Below are positions 1 through 13,371 of a stretch of DNA of 64,000 nt, piece after piece (the stretch's first letter is position 1; every line of letters starts with the position of its first letter). The stretch spans positions 247,501-311,500 of the forward strand of contig CAJNDS010002594.1 in NCBI GenBank assembly GCA_905221605.1, given 5' to 3'. Made by a program: the position numbers and the translations under genes. The notes under the pieces were generated by a model that was given only the letters and a program-made list of their open reading frames with translations, searched no databases and was not told the origin of the DNA. Source of the DNA: Symbiodinium natans. Its lineage: Eukaryota; Sar; Dinophyceae; Suessiales; Symbiodiniaceae.

Positions 1-2705
1 TTTTGGTCGCCGCACACTCTGCCCACATCGCGAAAGTAGTGGTAGTGGAAGTGGAATCATAACGTAAGTGTTCCATTGGAATGATGTGGGTCTCGCAGAA
101 AGAGATGTCCATAACCATGGCACGCACCGTACTATGTTGAACCGCGGCGGCGTCCCGGCCCGCCTCCTGGAGGCATCAGCCTGCAGCAGTACGTGAGCCC
201 AGTAAGAAAGAAGAGACCTGGCCGTCATAGCGCATAAATTCACGTCCTCCAGGGCTAAAAGAGATTCCGGTATGAAGAACTGCTGCAATATTTCCAAGGC
301 GAAGACGGTAAGCCCACGTTGTAGAGTCAGCTGGCATCCAAGGAGAATCGGAGCGATCCATAGGCTGGGAGAAAACATAGGCCGCACCCTAGCAGCCGTG
401 AGCAGTCCTAATCTAAGTTCGTCGTGGTCATAAGGAAGAGTTGTGAAGAATAAGCCAGCGTTAAATGCAAACAAGGCCAGTCCATGGCAAGGAGGAAAGT
501 AACGAAAGGGCAAGGGCTCCCTGCTGTGCTCGGGCCTTTCGAAGCCACGTAGCTAGGGCTTATAGGGTCTTATGGGCATTTTGGGGGGTGTTCTGCTCGT
601 CCGGACAACCTGAGTCTCTTCGGAGCGACTCTTTGGGATTGGTTGTCATAGAGGGTGGCCTTCATGACCGAGCAGTTGGCACTGCGAAGCGAGTGATGCT
701 TATTGGGAAGGGCCATTTTCCTCAATTTGGCATTACGATCCGGCGACAGGCCGAAGAATCAAGTCCCAAGTCCTTTGACCACGGAGGCCACTCTCGGCTC
801 GCCCGGCCGGAGGGCCAATTTCAGCTGCTTCTCAGCAACCGGGAACTGGCAAAAAACTTGGTTTTTCCCATACTGATCTCCAACCCCTCAGCCTCGCTCA
901 GCCTCCAGATTGCTCTTCAGGACCCGGAAGGCATGGCCTGCTTGATTGACTGCTCGACTTGGATCAAAGCCGAGTCCACACTACAGTCACTAAAGTCATC
1001 CAACCATAGGTCCGCCCCAATGACCCCTTCACACCGCTATGAGCCGGCTTTTTTCCGAGTCCCCTACAATGCGGGTCCAGCATGAAGGTGCGAGTTCGAG
1101 TCCTTGCAAGTGGTTTGGGGTCGGCCTTTTGGCTACTGTCAGGGTGGATGCAATGGATTGATTGTCAGTACTCGGATTCTGGAACGTGGCCGAGGGACAT
1201 AAAGATAAGAATGATTAAACGCTAACGGAGTAAACGTTTCTGCACGTCCTGATTGTGTCAGTCTCAATGTGAAGAGTTGTAGCTGCCCCGAAACCTTACA
1301 ATCCGAAGAGGCGAACTGCAGGCAGGCGGCTTGTGAAGCGTGAAAATGCAGGGTTGACGGTTTGCCATTAACCCTTTCAGCAGAAACATCGGTTGTGCTT
1401 CCTTAACCACCTGTACGTGTGCATTTCTGTGCAAAGTTAAGAGTTGCGACATGGCAGCCCATGCGGGCATTGGGAACAGTTCAGAACGCAGTTTTGGGCA
1501 GTTTCTTGACTGCATGACCGCATGTTGCCCAGCAGTTGCAACATTGAAACCAAAGCAGATCAGAGAAACGCTGCAAAGCCCAAGTTTTATGCTTGCGCAT
1601 GTTTTGTTTCTACACATTGAGCGTTGCTCCATGAACAACGCATTTAACTTGACAATCGCTCAGTAACCTTCTCGTTGTTGTTTTCTGTTCAAGTGTACAT
1701 TACTTGATTGCACATCATTGCAGCCACCAACATATGTTTGTACTTTGCTAGCGACAGCCTTTGCCAAGCCCAGCTTCCTAGGCTTGTGTAGTGGTTTTGC
1801 ACATGCCATGGAGACTATCTGCAAACACTGCGGGAATACGTTTGCAAACGACTCGCAACTGGGCAGCATTCAGTACGTTGGTGGCAGTAGATATTGACGG
1901 CATTCGTCTAGGCATGATACTGAAACATTGTTGGACATCTGCTGAGTGAATAACAACTCAATCTTCTCGGTGTTTTGCGTCTGAGGAGATTCTGCCGCAA
2001 ATGTGGGGCGAAGCGCGAGGCGAAACGTGGATCGTGGGGCTGGTGTGCAGAGGTTTCGGAACGCCAATTTTGCAGTCCAGCTTGTGCGCCGAGACGCATG
2101 GAGTGCTTGCAGCTGGTGCCCTTCGTGCGCAGGCACCGGTGCTTCGTGCCGGAAGTTGGTGTCATAGGGTTGTGACATCCACGACATGCTAGGACAATCA
2201 AGAGTTTCCGTGCACCAGAAATCGGTGCATTTAGAATTGGCCATGACGATTCTGACACAACCAGGCGCTTTGATTTCACAACATGATTTCCCGCGTGGAG
2301 AGTCCGTTTTGACTCCTTGTGTCCATGAATGGCAGGAGCAAGCTAGTTTCAAAATGTTGCGTCTTCTTTTTCTTAGTTGTTCATTAAAGATCGAGTTTTG
2401 GTCAAACACTTGTGTAGTGTCGTTTGTACAGCACCAGAGACGTGTCGATACTGATGGCAGTTAACGGTTGAATCCAGTAAGATTTCCGAGAAGCTCGCTA
2501 GCATGACTTGTAGGTTGTACCAGAACGAGCAGCTACATGACCTATCAAAAGTTTTATCATGTAATGTCGTTGTCGCGACCAGGCCATGCAATCGGGGCCT
2601 TGCATCGAACCGTGTGTCAATCCTCCAACGCAGGAGGCCTCCACTCGAGTGAACACATCGAGAGCACGTTGTTAAGCAACATTCGCGTGGTAAGTTTGCC
2701 GTGAG
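1..2705. other. Unassigned leading stretch
   Basis: No gene could be supported here. A 206-codon frame at 465-1085 (+) has no recognisable domain and looks like chance openness in GC-rich DNA. A short stretch near 31-53 reads AKVVVVEVE in one frame and could be an alveolin exon, but it is too short to call. The region may be intron or 5' flank of the alveolin block that starts at about 2706. Confidence 0.4.
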
Positions 2706-5700
2706 GTGCAGATAGAAGAGCAAATCGTGGAGGCAGTATTCTTAGAGGGATTCGCTCGCGATGTGGTTGTGGATGCCAGAATCAGATACATGAGGTACCC
2801 ACAGTGCTGTACCAAGAGAAAGTGGTGGAGGCCAAGCTGCTTGCACAACAGCAATCAGTGAACGCCTGGTGACGCTTTGACTGAAGGTGCCCAAAATACA
2901 GGAGACGATCCTTCTGAAGCAAGTCCCGCGCGTTGAGGCATGCCAAGTAGAAGTCGCTTGATTTGTTGTTCATGGTTTTGATTTGATATGCTGACCTATG
3001 TCGCAGAGGCATGACTTCGCAAGCATGCAGGTATCTGGTCATAGGTATGCAAGGTGCAATACAAACCAGCATGCAACAGCCCGTTGGCGGTTCGAGTGAA
3101 GCCTGTTTTGAGAGTTCTCCAAACGGGCAACTGCAACAAACTATTCACGCGGGCTGTCTCTGTTTTCGGCTTGGAATGAGTGGAATACATAGTTGCGAGC
3201 TTGCAGGCCTTGAGCCTTCAGCCCACTAGTCATTGCAATGCAAGCGAGCTGACATGGAGCAATCTTTAACGTTGTTAGTCGTTTGTGTTGCAACCTCAGG
3301 TCATCTTAACCTGAAAGTAAGCGAGGCTCCAAGTACATTGTGCCTTGATGGGGGCAAGTCAACGTATCGGTGGAAGCATGCCTTAGCCTGCTGTCACTAC
3401 TTTGCGAAGGTGTTTGACACTGTCCCAGACTGTAGGTATGTTGCGTGTGTTGGAGCCAATGGCAGCGTTGCTAATGCTTGGCTGGGCAGCAAGGCGCGGC
3501 CGTCTGGTGATTTTGCAAGATGTCTTTTGGAACAGATTATTTCGTAATGTTATCATTTAGGTATCAAGCAAAAACTAATTTGTGTGTTTTGGAGTGTAGG
3601 AGTTCTTAAACAGGCATTTCTCCATCTTGTTCTATTCAAGCCCATGCTTTTGGGCAGCTTGAGGACCCGGGATCCTTCTGGTTCTGCTGAGTATGCAAAC
3701 TCGACTTGCGCAACATAAGCAGAGACTTGCCGATGCGCTTGAAGCTGTTGAAGCTGTTGAAGCTGTTGCCTCGTGAGTCGGTGTGATTGCGGTAAGGGCG
3801 TTCCTTTGGTGGCCGATGCGAGAACCCAGAGTTGCCCGATATGGCTTGGTCGACAAGCTTCGTCCGAGGCTGAGCATCATCAAGTGATCACAGCATATCA
3901 AAGACGAAGAGACCCTTCAGCCAGAAAACGTCATCCTCAAATCCTGGAGGTGCAAAAGGCAATCGGCCCAAGCCAAGCCTCCGGCAGGCTGTGGATCGGA
4001 TCTTTCTTGTCGTGTTTTGCCCGGAAGGAGACCGCAGTTGACTTGGAACACCGTTAGGACAGGCGACATGCCACCACGGACTAGTCGGACTAGTGCTAGT
4101 TCCTACAATCTCGTCTTTGCGTGCGTATGTGAGAGCGCTTTGTCAAAGCATCGACAGCGGCAAGTGCTGCTCCAGGTGGATGGTCCTGTGCCGCTCTCGT
4201 CGGCGCTGCCGCCAGGTCAATTCCACAGCAACAGTCGGCTGTAGCTTGTTCTGTGTGTGCCACATGGCATGTCTGCACTTTCATCGTCTGTCATTACGTC
4301 GGCAGTAGGTTCTACTGCGCCTGATCTGCGAGCACGTGCACACCAATTGCATCTTGGACAAAGTCCTCAGACGAATGGACTCACGTAAGTCGAAGAGACA
4401 TGGGGGGATTTCGCTCTGATTAATTGTTCCTTTCTGGATCTGCCGGGTTTGTCCGTGCATGAGATCCACTTTCCTGATGACTGCCAATGCATACCCGTCC
4501 CAATATTGCTAGGAACCTTTCCGTTGTCAGCATTGACAACTTGAGAAAAACTGTTGTTTGTGCTTGTCCATCTGAGGAGGGTTGCAGCATGTTGCAGCTG
4601 TCAGCTTCGTGCAGGAATGAGAACTTGTTGCATGTTGTTGCAGTGTTCGGGGACTTGTGGTAAGGTTTGAAGCTCGGCCAGAGCTCCTCGACACTGTGAC
4701 GAAGTCATCGGACAGCGCTTTAGCTGCTTAGAAAGGTAGGGAGTGTTTCCAGCATGTACAAGGATCTAGGGAGCTTGAGGAGCTTGAGAGCAGGATTTCC
4801 TCCTCCAGCCCATGCTGCCTGCCGATGCCAAAGACCTTGCAGAATTGCAGGACAAAGGGTTTCATACTGTCCTTGGTAGTTGAAAGCTTTGAGATGCGTG
4901 CGCTTTGATATTCTGATATTCAGGAGGAATGGTTTCCAAAAGAGTCTTGCAGAGGACGATGTGTAGAGCTCGAAGTCCTGTAGGGCACAAGAGCAGTGTG
5001 GTTCTCCTCCGTAGCAGGAGGTGAGCCATGGTGCGCCCGGATGCTTAGCCATTCCGGCGTCATAGCTTTCAAAGCTACGATGCCTGAGGACAGCGGCTCA
5101 GGGCAAAAGACAACGTGTTGACAGTCACTTGCACATTGAATGGCATTCTGAACGTTAAACTTAGTTTCCAACTTGAAAGAAGATGTAATTTGGAAAGTGT
5201 CGGCGTTGCATGTCGGTTTTGCACATCGCAGAGACAAGCAGCAACAAGCAGCAACAAGCAGCAGCAAGAATGGGCATCATCTTGCTTTGCAACAAGAATT
5301 ACAGCAGTGAGCTCGGGTGGTGTGCATGAGAGAACACAGCGATTGGATACAACAAACGCTGCCAGCAGCTCGCAGCAGCTCTCAGGATGACTCAGCTGCT
5401 CCCGTCGGCATTGTCGTGGCGCTCGCAACACGCGAGGCAATTGAGGTGCGAGGCACGCTTTGCTGAAGAGCATAATGCACGCCGATAGGTTTGTTAGGTC
5501 GTCGACCATGTTTTCCAGCTGGCCTGTTTTGACAGCTGGCGCGAAGTTGCAAAGCATGACGAGATTTTGCACCCCTGTCAAGGAGTTTGCAGGTGAAGCC
5601 ACCGTTGACATGTTGCGAAGTGAGCTGACGATCCCCAACTACATTGCCTGGGACAGCGCCTGCCCAAGTAATTGCAACAGATTCAATTGCCCGCTCGGTG

Positions 5701-8700
5701 TTGGCACGAGGCTGCAATACATCTGGATGCCTTCGCTTTGGACAGGCGCTGACCGCAGAGAACTTGGCTATATTCTGAGCCTGGGCAGCCTGGGAGAGGC
5801 CTGGAAACATGTTTGTTTTGGCGAGTTTTGGCATGTTTCGCTTCCAAATGCCATTGAGCCAGCAGCACTCACTCTTGAATCCTCTATGCAATTTTTGTTG
5901 GAATTTGGTTCTTCAACGCTTTGCAGCTCCGCCGCCGTGGTTTGGCATCGGCGCTGCTCCGTCGGACCTTGGCCGCCTTGCGCACAGCGGCCAAGCCGCG
6001 GGAAGAGCTTTTCGGAGGCGGCAGACCTCTGCTTGCTCTGCTTTTGTCGCGAATAATGAGGTGCTGTAGCGGACCCTTGGGCAACCATTCCTCACTGGCA
6101 AGAAAGGATGGCCGAAGATCTGTGCAGGTGGCGGTCCGAAAGACACCTCACTCAGGGCTGTGGCGCGCGGCTGAGAGAGGACTCATACGGACAGAGGAAG
6201 TGTTGTAAGAGCATGTACAGCAAACACAAAAGGCGGGCGACCTGCCTGAATCGCTATGCGAGTATGCACACATCTGTAGGCGTGTACTTCAGCGGCCCTG
6301 ACCGAAAAATGCTGGAATCGTCGTAGATATCGTGGTTTTATGAGCACGTTCCTCTACATGGTGCGGCATATGATGTCGGGCGCCTTCCGGGGTGTTTGGT
6401 GGAAAACCTTCAGAAACTCAGGATTTTTATACAAGGTTTTGGTACCTTTTTACACCTTCCCGTTTTTAGGGCTACGGGCGTTCCGTGGAGGATGTGGAGG
6501 CCTCCCGCCGGCCCCCACGCCGTTTCCATGAAGACTTGAGGGGGTCGGCAGCTGCGACGCTCTTCTTATCAAGCAAGCTAGCGCTTTAGTGCGACGCGGC
6601 TCCGCCCTGGACCACGCTCGGCGGGGTAAGGATTTCAGGCCTAGCGGGGCCTAGCGTCACGGGGTCACGGGTCGGCCCCCCGCCCCGAAACCCCTGAGAA
6701 AAGGCGGGGTGGCCAACAGGAGGCCGGGATGGGTTCGGTCATTTTTTTTGTGAAGCATGAAACACGATGTTCACCTTCCTCCTCTCTGCCAGGGGTTCGT
6801 GCTGGGTGTTCTTCGGCTTTTATGTTCGGTTGTGGCTTTGGCTTGGTGTGGGGTCTTTTGCTTGCCTCCTGGCAGTGGGGTTTGCACTGAGGGTTGCTGG
6901 TCTTCGTTCTTGGCTCGGCAAGGCTCGGGGTTTTGTTCCCAGAAGAGTTTCCCGAGCTTGCTTAGTTGAGTCTTCTGTCTTCTGGCACAAGTTCTGGACA
7001 ACATGCTTCCAGTGATGTGCCCCAGCAGACGCCCCAACACCATGTCGATGATTCGGCGCTGAGACCAACGAATCTACAAAAACAAAAACCCAACTTTGAG
7101 CAATGAGCTGGATCTGGAACATGTGGCCTCATAAAAAGCTACACACACCCACCCGCCCACCCACCCACCCACCCACCCACCCACCCACCCACCCACCCCC
7201 CCACGCACGCACGCACGCACGCACCCACGCACGCACCCGCGCACGCACGCACCCACGCACGCACGCACGCACGCACCAACGCACCCACGCACCAACGCAC
7301 CCACGCACCCACGCATGCACGCACGCACTCACCCACTCTTGCCGCACGCGCGCGCTCGTGCGCGCATGCCAGACACGTGTAGCTCCGCTTGGAGTTGCAG
7401 GATTGAAGCGAGGAACAACTGCAGAAAGTATTTTCGTGAATGGACCAGTGACCCCTAGGTTTCGGGCCCAAGATGCGTGCATGGGACAGGGCCCCCCCAC
7501 CCTCCCCCTCTCCCCTTCCACCCTCCTCTCCCTCCCTCCCGGGCCCCCCCCCTCCATGGTTTCCCAGTGTTGTGGTTGTGCAGACCCGTCCAAGAGCAGA
7601 AAGTTTATATACTGCTCTGTGCCCTATTGGTATTTTCTTTCCTTTGTGACTATTGTTTGTCGGCATGGAAAATCAGGAAACCTGTTGATGGTTGTTAAAA
7701 GAGGACGTGTGCAGGCCGCCGTCGGCCGCAAAGGAGCTGCAAAGCAAGTTCCGTAACAGCCGAAGCCAAGATACAAGGACAGAGTATGAGGGCAGTGTGA
7801 ACGCAATGCGCGCTGCGAACTGAGGCACTGCATCTTGCCGGCTACAATCGTCCGCGTGGCAGCAAGTTGCAGAGCAAACGCCGTGGAGTTGCCTGATTCA
7901 CTTAATTAGACATCTTCCGGCAACGAGGTGTGGCGCGAGCCTGCTACGAACGGGCTGGCTTCAAGATGCTGAAGGAGTGAGGGTGAACCTATGTCAAGCC
8001 ACCGATGCTGCTATTGCTTGGATGCCTTTCATGTTTGAGGAGGAACCGGAATGTTATGCCGGTGTTGGGCGAGAGAAGCATTCTTCTTTGTTGTAGCCTG
8101 GATGGATGATTGGCCATGTGATGTTGTGCCGCCTCGGCCCGGTCCTTGCGGCGGTCCGTATCGTAGGGAGCCTTAGGGGTATCAGGGTTGTCTTGGCTCC
8201 TTCATGATTTTTTGTGGAAGTACAGGCCCTCCAAGATTGAAGAAAAGGGAGAAAAGGGGCGGTGGTGAAACAGACTGAAATGGGGCCTTTGTGGGAACCT
8301 CTGACGCCCACGGCAGGCCGAGGCGAGTTCCGGGTAGCTATGGAAAGCAGCGTGGATGTATGCAGCGATCAAAGCCACCTCAAGGTATGCGCTGTTCTTG
8401 ACCTGACCCGCGCTGTCTTGCGCCTCTGGAAAAGCACTGTTGGTCGAGTTATGCGGAGCTCGTGCAGTAAGAGTTTTTCTACCAACATGCTACGACGCGA
8501 TGTTTCAGCAGTTCAGCACGCTAGAACTGTATCTCATGCAGCAATTTCAAGCAACAGCAGGTGCAGGAAGTGACGAAAGAAGTGGCGAGACCAGTCTACG
8601 AGGCTTTCGGGAAGGTTTCAGTTTTGACTGCGCCTTCCGAGTGTGGGCTGTGGCTGTGGCGGCTGTGGCGGCTGTGGCGGCTGTGCCTCAGGTGATCGAG

Positions 8701-11415
8701 AAGACTGTTGAGGTGCCACATATCCTAGTACACGAGCGTATCGAGGAGGCCGATGGGCTTTTGACAGTGTACCAGTTCTGTGATCGAAGCTCAACACCAC
8801 AAGTCTGTGCAGGTTCCAAAAGTGGAGTATGTGAACTTGGTGAAGCAGATCCCCAAAACGCAGGTGCGAGAGGTGCCAAAGCAGGTGCGCTGCATGAGAT
8901 GCTTTGAGGTCCAAGGTGCCATGAAATCTGTTGAGAAAGTATTGGGAATGAGGTTGGTGTGCCAGTCTACCAATGCCGAGAACGGGTGGTCGAGGCAGGA
9001 GTTCATTTGCCTTCTTACATGTCTGTGCATACAAAGCGCATCTGTTTGCATCAGATTTGCGGAGAGGTGTGTTCTTTTTGTGCTGATGACTCTGATGACC
9101 CACCCGACCCACGTGTGAAGGTTCCAACTGCCATGGTTGCTGAGCAGATGGTCGAGGTGCCGCAAGTTCACGTGGAGGCTCGAGTCGTTCATGCAACGGC
9201 GAATACTGGCCATTTGTCGTGGCATTCAAGGTGCTTTGTCATCGTGGAAGCAGTGGTTGCTTCTTGCTGCTGTTGTTGTTTGTTTGTTTGTTTGTTTGTT
9301 TGCTTGCTTGCTTGCTTGCTTGCTTGTTTGTTGGTTTGTTTGTTTGTTTGTTTGTTTGTTTGTTTGTTTGTTTGTTTGTTTGTTTGTTTGTTTGTTTGTT
9401 TGTATGGTTGTTTGGTTGTTTGTATGGTTGTTTGGTTGTTTGGTTGTTTGGTTGTTTGGTTATTTGGTTGGTTGGTTGGTTGGTTGGTTGGTTTGTGGTG
9501 GTGGTGGTGGTGGTGGTGGTGGTGGTGGTGGTCGTCGTCATCGTCGTCGTCGTCGTCGTCATCGTCCTTTGACCTGTAGGGTCATGATGGCAGACCGGTC
9601 GTTGCGCTAAGGGACTTTGCAGCGCTTTTTTCAGGTTTATTCGCTTTTCAGAAGGTCGGAGCAGGTTGTCGGGCTTTATTGAAGTCTGGGGCGTAGTCCC
9701 TGTACTCTGCATCGACTTTTTGCGCGTGTTGTTGGAACAGATGGGTCTGTAATCTCTCGGCTGTCTTTGTTCTCGTAATGCTTCGTGAAGGAGCTTGTGA
9801 AAGAAGTACCCCGACCGGAGGTGGGATACGCACTTGCTGTATGCATATGAGCCCTTGACTAATTGAGGATCTCGATTTGAAACTTGCGTCCTTGGGGGTA
9901 TATACTCATTTGATTAGTCTTGGGCTCATATGGCCTTTTGCGATGGGTCAATGTCGCACACTTGCCTCTGCACATGGTGCAAGGTACAAGTTGTGGCAAA
10001 ACCTGTGGAGAAGCCAGTCAATGAGTATGTCGAGAGGATTGTGGAGGCACGTGCAACCCGAGAACTCGCTGCGGCTGTAAATCTGTCCGTTGCCAGGTCC
10101 CTCATACAACGATCCAGGAGTGCATTGTCGAGGCTTGAAAAAGTGAGTCTTTGGATTCGCGCAGCTGCTCCAGCCTTGTGTTTGCAGAGGTGCCCAAGGT
10201 TGAGGTACATGAGCTGGTGAAGCAGGAGCTATGGGGAGGGGAATGGGGACACAGATGGAGACGCCGTCGGAGAGAGGGATTTCGACAGAGAGAGAGAGAG
10301 AGAGAGAGAGAGCGCTAAGAGAGAGAGAGACAGAGAGCGAAAACGCAGAGAGGTCTCTCTCAATCAGTCTGTGTTTCAACAGCCGAAGGTCCCGCGGCAC
10401 GAGGTCCAAGTGGTCGATAAGCAGGCGCAGATATCGTTCCGCTAAAAAGGAGAGAGAGAGAGAGAGAGACAGAGAGAGACAGAAAGACAGAGAGAGAGAG
10501 GGGGAGAGCGAGAGAGAGAGAGCGAATGCACTGCGAAGACTTGTGGTGCCGTTGCGTTGCGCGTCGCCCCTAAAAAGATGCCCTACAAGAGATGAGAACG
10601 AATCAGAATGAATCGGACAATGTTTTGGATGTCTTGATCAAGCTCCAGTTTCTGGCAAGCTCCACTTGTGCCACACATTCACAGGAAAATGATGTGTTGT
10701 GCGAGGAAAGTCGGCTCAGCTGTCATAAATTCACGCAGAACTCACGCTGGTTTTTTGCGGCAGAGTCTTGGATGCGGATGGATGCGGATGGATGCGGATT
10801 GCGGTGGGGAAGCTGTGATGTGCAGCTTCGCAGTTCGTTTCTTCTTGGGCGGGCAGCACTGGACTCGCATTACCTTGGCTTGCCTTGACTTCCTCCAGCT
10901 TGTGGTGCTCAAGCTGGGAGCTGCTTGCGAATCTCAGCCTGAAGAATCGCACGATTTGGTGTGCAAGGCATGCTGCACAAGTTGTTTCACAATAGTAGAA
11001 TTCTCGCACGTCGACTCGCGTCCGTTTCCCATTTCCTGCGTCCTCATGCGTCCTCATCCCCATCCTGTGTTCCGCATGCCGCGTCAAGCTCACACATCCC
11101 GCAGACCACGTCCTCATGTATCCCGACTTTAAAGTATGCAGATAGCTTCGCAGGCGCCCGCGATCTTCTGAAGAACTTTCGGCTTGGCTGGTCTCGCCAC
11201 CTCACAGGCTGCAGGACAAGATCGACCGCCAGAGTAACCTCCAGGGCCCTTCGCTTATTGCCCAGAGGCCTTCACAGTGGAGATCCCTGCCTCACAGGAT
11301 CCCAACCGCTGGAGGCCTCACAGGCAGTTGGTGGATGTGGCGGCCAAGCTCGCGGACTTCGTGAATGATGAAAGCAACGAAACACGCCTGCACAACAAAA
11401 GAACAGCAACAACAA

Positions 11416-11493
<78 letters not shown>

Positions 11494-11531
11494 TAGCAAC
11501 AAGCAGCAACAGCAACAAGCAGCGACAGCAA

Positions 11532-11569
<38 letters not shown>

Positions 11570-11764
11570 ACGACACAACGACAACGACACAACGACAACG
11601 ACACAACGACAACGACACAACGACAACGACACAACGACAACAGCACCACGACAACAGCACCACGACAACAGCACCACGACAACAGCACCACGACAACAGC
11701 AACACGACAACAGCAACAGCAACAGCAACAGCAACGGCAACAGCAACAGCACCAGCATCAGCAC

Positions 11765-11805
<41 letters not shown>

Positions 11806-12439
11806 CCAGCACCAGCACCAGCAACAGCAACAGCAACACATGGCTTCTTGCTGTATGTATCTCTGTGCTTGAAGTACGCGTATGTTTTGTGTTTTTGTTT
11901 TTTGTTTTTGCTTTGTTGGCTTGTTTGTTTTACCTGGCTTCTGGTTGTCTTTTTGTCGAATATAGCAAGCCAGGCCCAGAAAGGTTAGACGTTGATACGG
12001 TGGACCTGTCATCTACTTCAAGGATTGGTCTGTTGTGTGAGATGAGATGCCGCACTGCGACGTCTTTTTACGGATTTGGGGCGCTGTGCCCAGTTTGCAT
12101 TTTCACCAAGCCCTAGAGTGCTAGAGCCCGCCAGCATGAAGCTAGACAAAACCGACCAATTTGTTAGTTTGTTGGCAGGTCGAAAAGGTGGAAATCCAAT
12201 ATGTCGAGAAGGTAGTGTCTGGGCTGCATTCTGCTCTCGCCAATGGGCTCGGCTCGTGGTGGAATCGCCCGTCACTAAGGTGGAGGTTCCACAAATCATC
12301 TACGAGGACGCTTTGGCTTTCCAGTAGCAGTCTCATGTATCCCATGTTTGGATCGTTGGAACTTAGACGTTTGGCCTTCGGTCCGAAGGAAAAGATCGTG
12401 GAAGTGCCCACTGTTGAAGTACGCGAGGTGATCAAGCAG
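2706..12439 (+). CDS. Alveolin (inner membrane complex / cortical alveolar protein), multi-exon block A
   Basis: Alveolins are structural proteins of the membrane skeleton beneath the alveolar sacs; they are built from repeats rich in V, E, K and P of the EKIVEVPQV type. Mini-exons seen (approximate): 2706-2735 (VQIEEQIVEA), 2795-2851 (VPTVLYQEKVVEAK), 8561-8604, 8692-8754 (VIEKTVEVPHILVHERIEEA), 8813-8884 (VPKVEYVNLVKQIPK), 8953-8998 (VGVPVYQCRERVVEA), 9121-9186 (AEQMVEVPQVHVEAR), 9791-9820 (ELVKEVPRPE), 9984-10050 (AKPVEKPVNEYVERIVEA), 10188-10225 (VPKVEVHELVKQ), 10389-10424 (VPRHEVQVVDKQ), 12179-12211 (VEKVEIQYVEK), 12256-12309 (SPVTKVEVPQIIYED) and 12388-12439 (EKIVEVPTVEVREVIKQ). Most follow an AG and end before GT, GC or GA. 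Start and stop exons were not identified; exons between 2.85 and 8.56 kb may be missed, and the block could hold more than one gene. Family assignment is strong; the gene model is partial. Confidence 0.75.
2852..8560. other. Long stretch inside alveolin block A without a supportable exon
   Basis: Either one very long intron or the gap between two alveolin genes. Notable content is a GC-rich segment at about 6470-6740 with CCCCGCC-type runs that looks like an interspersed repeat, and the tetranucleotide microsatellite at 7147-7330. A possible short alveolin-like fragment (QILEVQKAI) is read near 3936-3965 (+) but is not framed by convincing splice sites. Confidence 0.4.
7147..7330. repeat. (ACCC)n followed by (GCAC)n microsatellite
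   Basis: About 60 bases of CACC tetramers pass into about 125 bases of GCAC tetramers with ACCC interruptions. The reading frames through it (poly His-Pro-Thr on plus, Gly-Val-Cys on minus) are artefacts of the repeat. Confidence 0.95.
9270..9566. repeat. (GTTT)n / (GCTT)n / (GGT)n / (CGT)n compound microsatellite
   Basis: A compound array: GTTT and GCTT tetramers to about 9470, then TTGG, then GGT triplets from about 9490, then CGT triplets. It lies in the presumed intron between the alveolin exons at 9121-9186 and 9791-9820. Confidence 0.95.
9844..9932. repeat. Fold-back element with 20-bp near-perfect inverted ends
   Basis: Bases 9844-9863 and 9913-9932 are reverse complements at 18 of 20 positions, with a 49-base spacer. 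It sits in the intron between two alveolin exons. It could be a small MITE-like insertion or a folded intron RNA element; no target duplication was seen. Confidence 0.6.
10281..10530. repeat. (GA)n-rich microsatellite in two blocks
   Basis: GA dinucleotide runs at about 10285-10345 and 10449-10530 flank the alveolin exon at 10389-10424. The frames rich in Arg and Glu that cross this segment are repeat-derived. Confidence 0.9.
11402..11838. repeat. (CAG)n / (ACGACA)n / (CAGCAA)n array
   Basis: A 437-base compound trinucleotide and hexanucleotide array: a pure CAG run (about 11419-11492), then GACAGC, ACGACA, CACGACAACAG and CAACAG units. It opens a 279-codon plus frame encoding Ala and Thr/Ser/Asn runs; without unique flanking coding sequence this is judged non-coding. 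Confidence 0.9.
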
Positions 12440-12899
12440 GTTTCAAAGCCGGAGGCTGCGCACTTTCTGCTGGTGCTAGGATTCGGCCGCAAAAGCTAAG
12501 CTTCATAGCTTCATATAGTCTGGAGCTTTCCATGAATTCAGGTGTTCTGATGAGTCAGTGCAGTTGTCACATTGGCTCAAAGCTTGTTTCAGCTTCCACA
12601 AAAGCTCGGACACACTCACTGATAGTGTTTGATTGCTTGATTTTCTGATGTTCAGTGCGGTTTTGGACCCTTGGCAAAGACACTCATCAAAAGCTTTGCC
12701 GCTCGTCGCGAAGCCGAGAGCCTGTCAGCCTGTCGCTGCCACAATCGCTCCCATGGCGCAGCTGGATGCTCTAAAGCCTGTAGATGGCCTCGAGGCCCGG
12801 CCGCGTGTATGCAAGGGTCGTTTATCTTATTGAGTCATATTGAGTCGAGCGGGATCTGTCGAAATTGAATCAAGACAGCACTAAAAGCATGAGGGTGAG

Positions 12900-12956
12900 A
12901 GGGGATGAGAAGGGGGGGAGAGCGAGAGAAAGAGGGAGAGAGAGAGAGAGAGAGCC
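12900..12956. repeat. (GA)n microsatellite
   Basis: A short purine-rich GA array between alveolin block A and the coiled-coil gene. Confidence 0.85.
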
Positions 12957-13371
12957 TTGGCGTTAGGTGATAAGCCACTGTAGATGGTTCCGAGTTATTC
13001 GAAAGCAAGCTGATACGACGCATCTTGATGCACTTTCCGGCATTTGTTGTAGCAAGAACCGAGAATGGTGGCCATCGTGCCTCCATTATATTGCTGAAGC
13101 CAGGCCAGCCCTAAAATTACAACCGTTAGGTCTCCGACTCTTGAATGTGCGATGCCGGATGCTGTGCGAGTCTCACGTTGTCGAGCATACAACGGATGCC
13201 GCGCAATGCTCTGTAGAATGGCTCTTGTAGGACTTTCCAAGCTCTCCCTCCACTCCAGGCTCCAGAGATGGCGTGGCTTACCACAGAGCATGAAGTCGTT
13301 TCTTGGCAGCGTCTGGAGTCACTGTAGTCACATTGTGTAGTGGTGTATGTATAGTTGCTCTGTGGCTTCAG

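Noticed and set aside
465-1085. 206-codon plus frame near the left end
   Set aside because: No recognisable domain, mixed composition and no splice or start context; GC-rich DNA yields such frames by chance.
1086-1112. GGTGCGAGTTCGAGTCC, resembling the B box of a tRNA gene
   Set aside because: No A box at the right distance and no cloverleaf could be drawn around it.
11277-12116. 279-codon frame with long Ala and Thr/Ser/Asn runs
   Set aside because: Entirely produced by the CAG/ACGACA microsatellite; unique ends are too short to support a protein.
12560-12582. Possible relic of the dinoflagellate spliced leader upstream of the coiled-coil gene
   Set aside because: Only about 14 of 19 positions match; about one such match is expected by chance in a window of this size.
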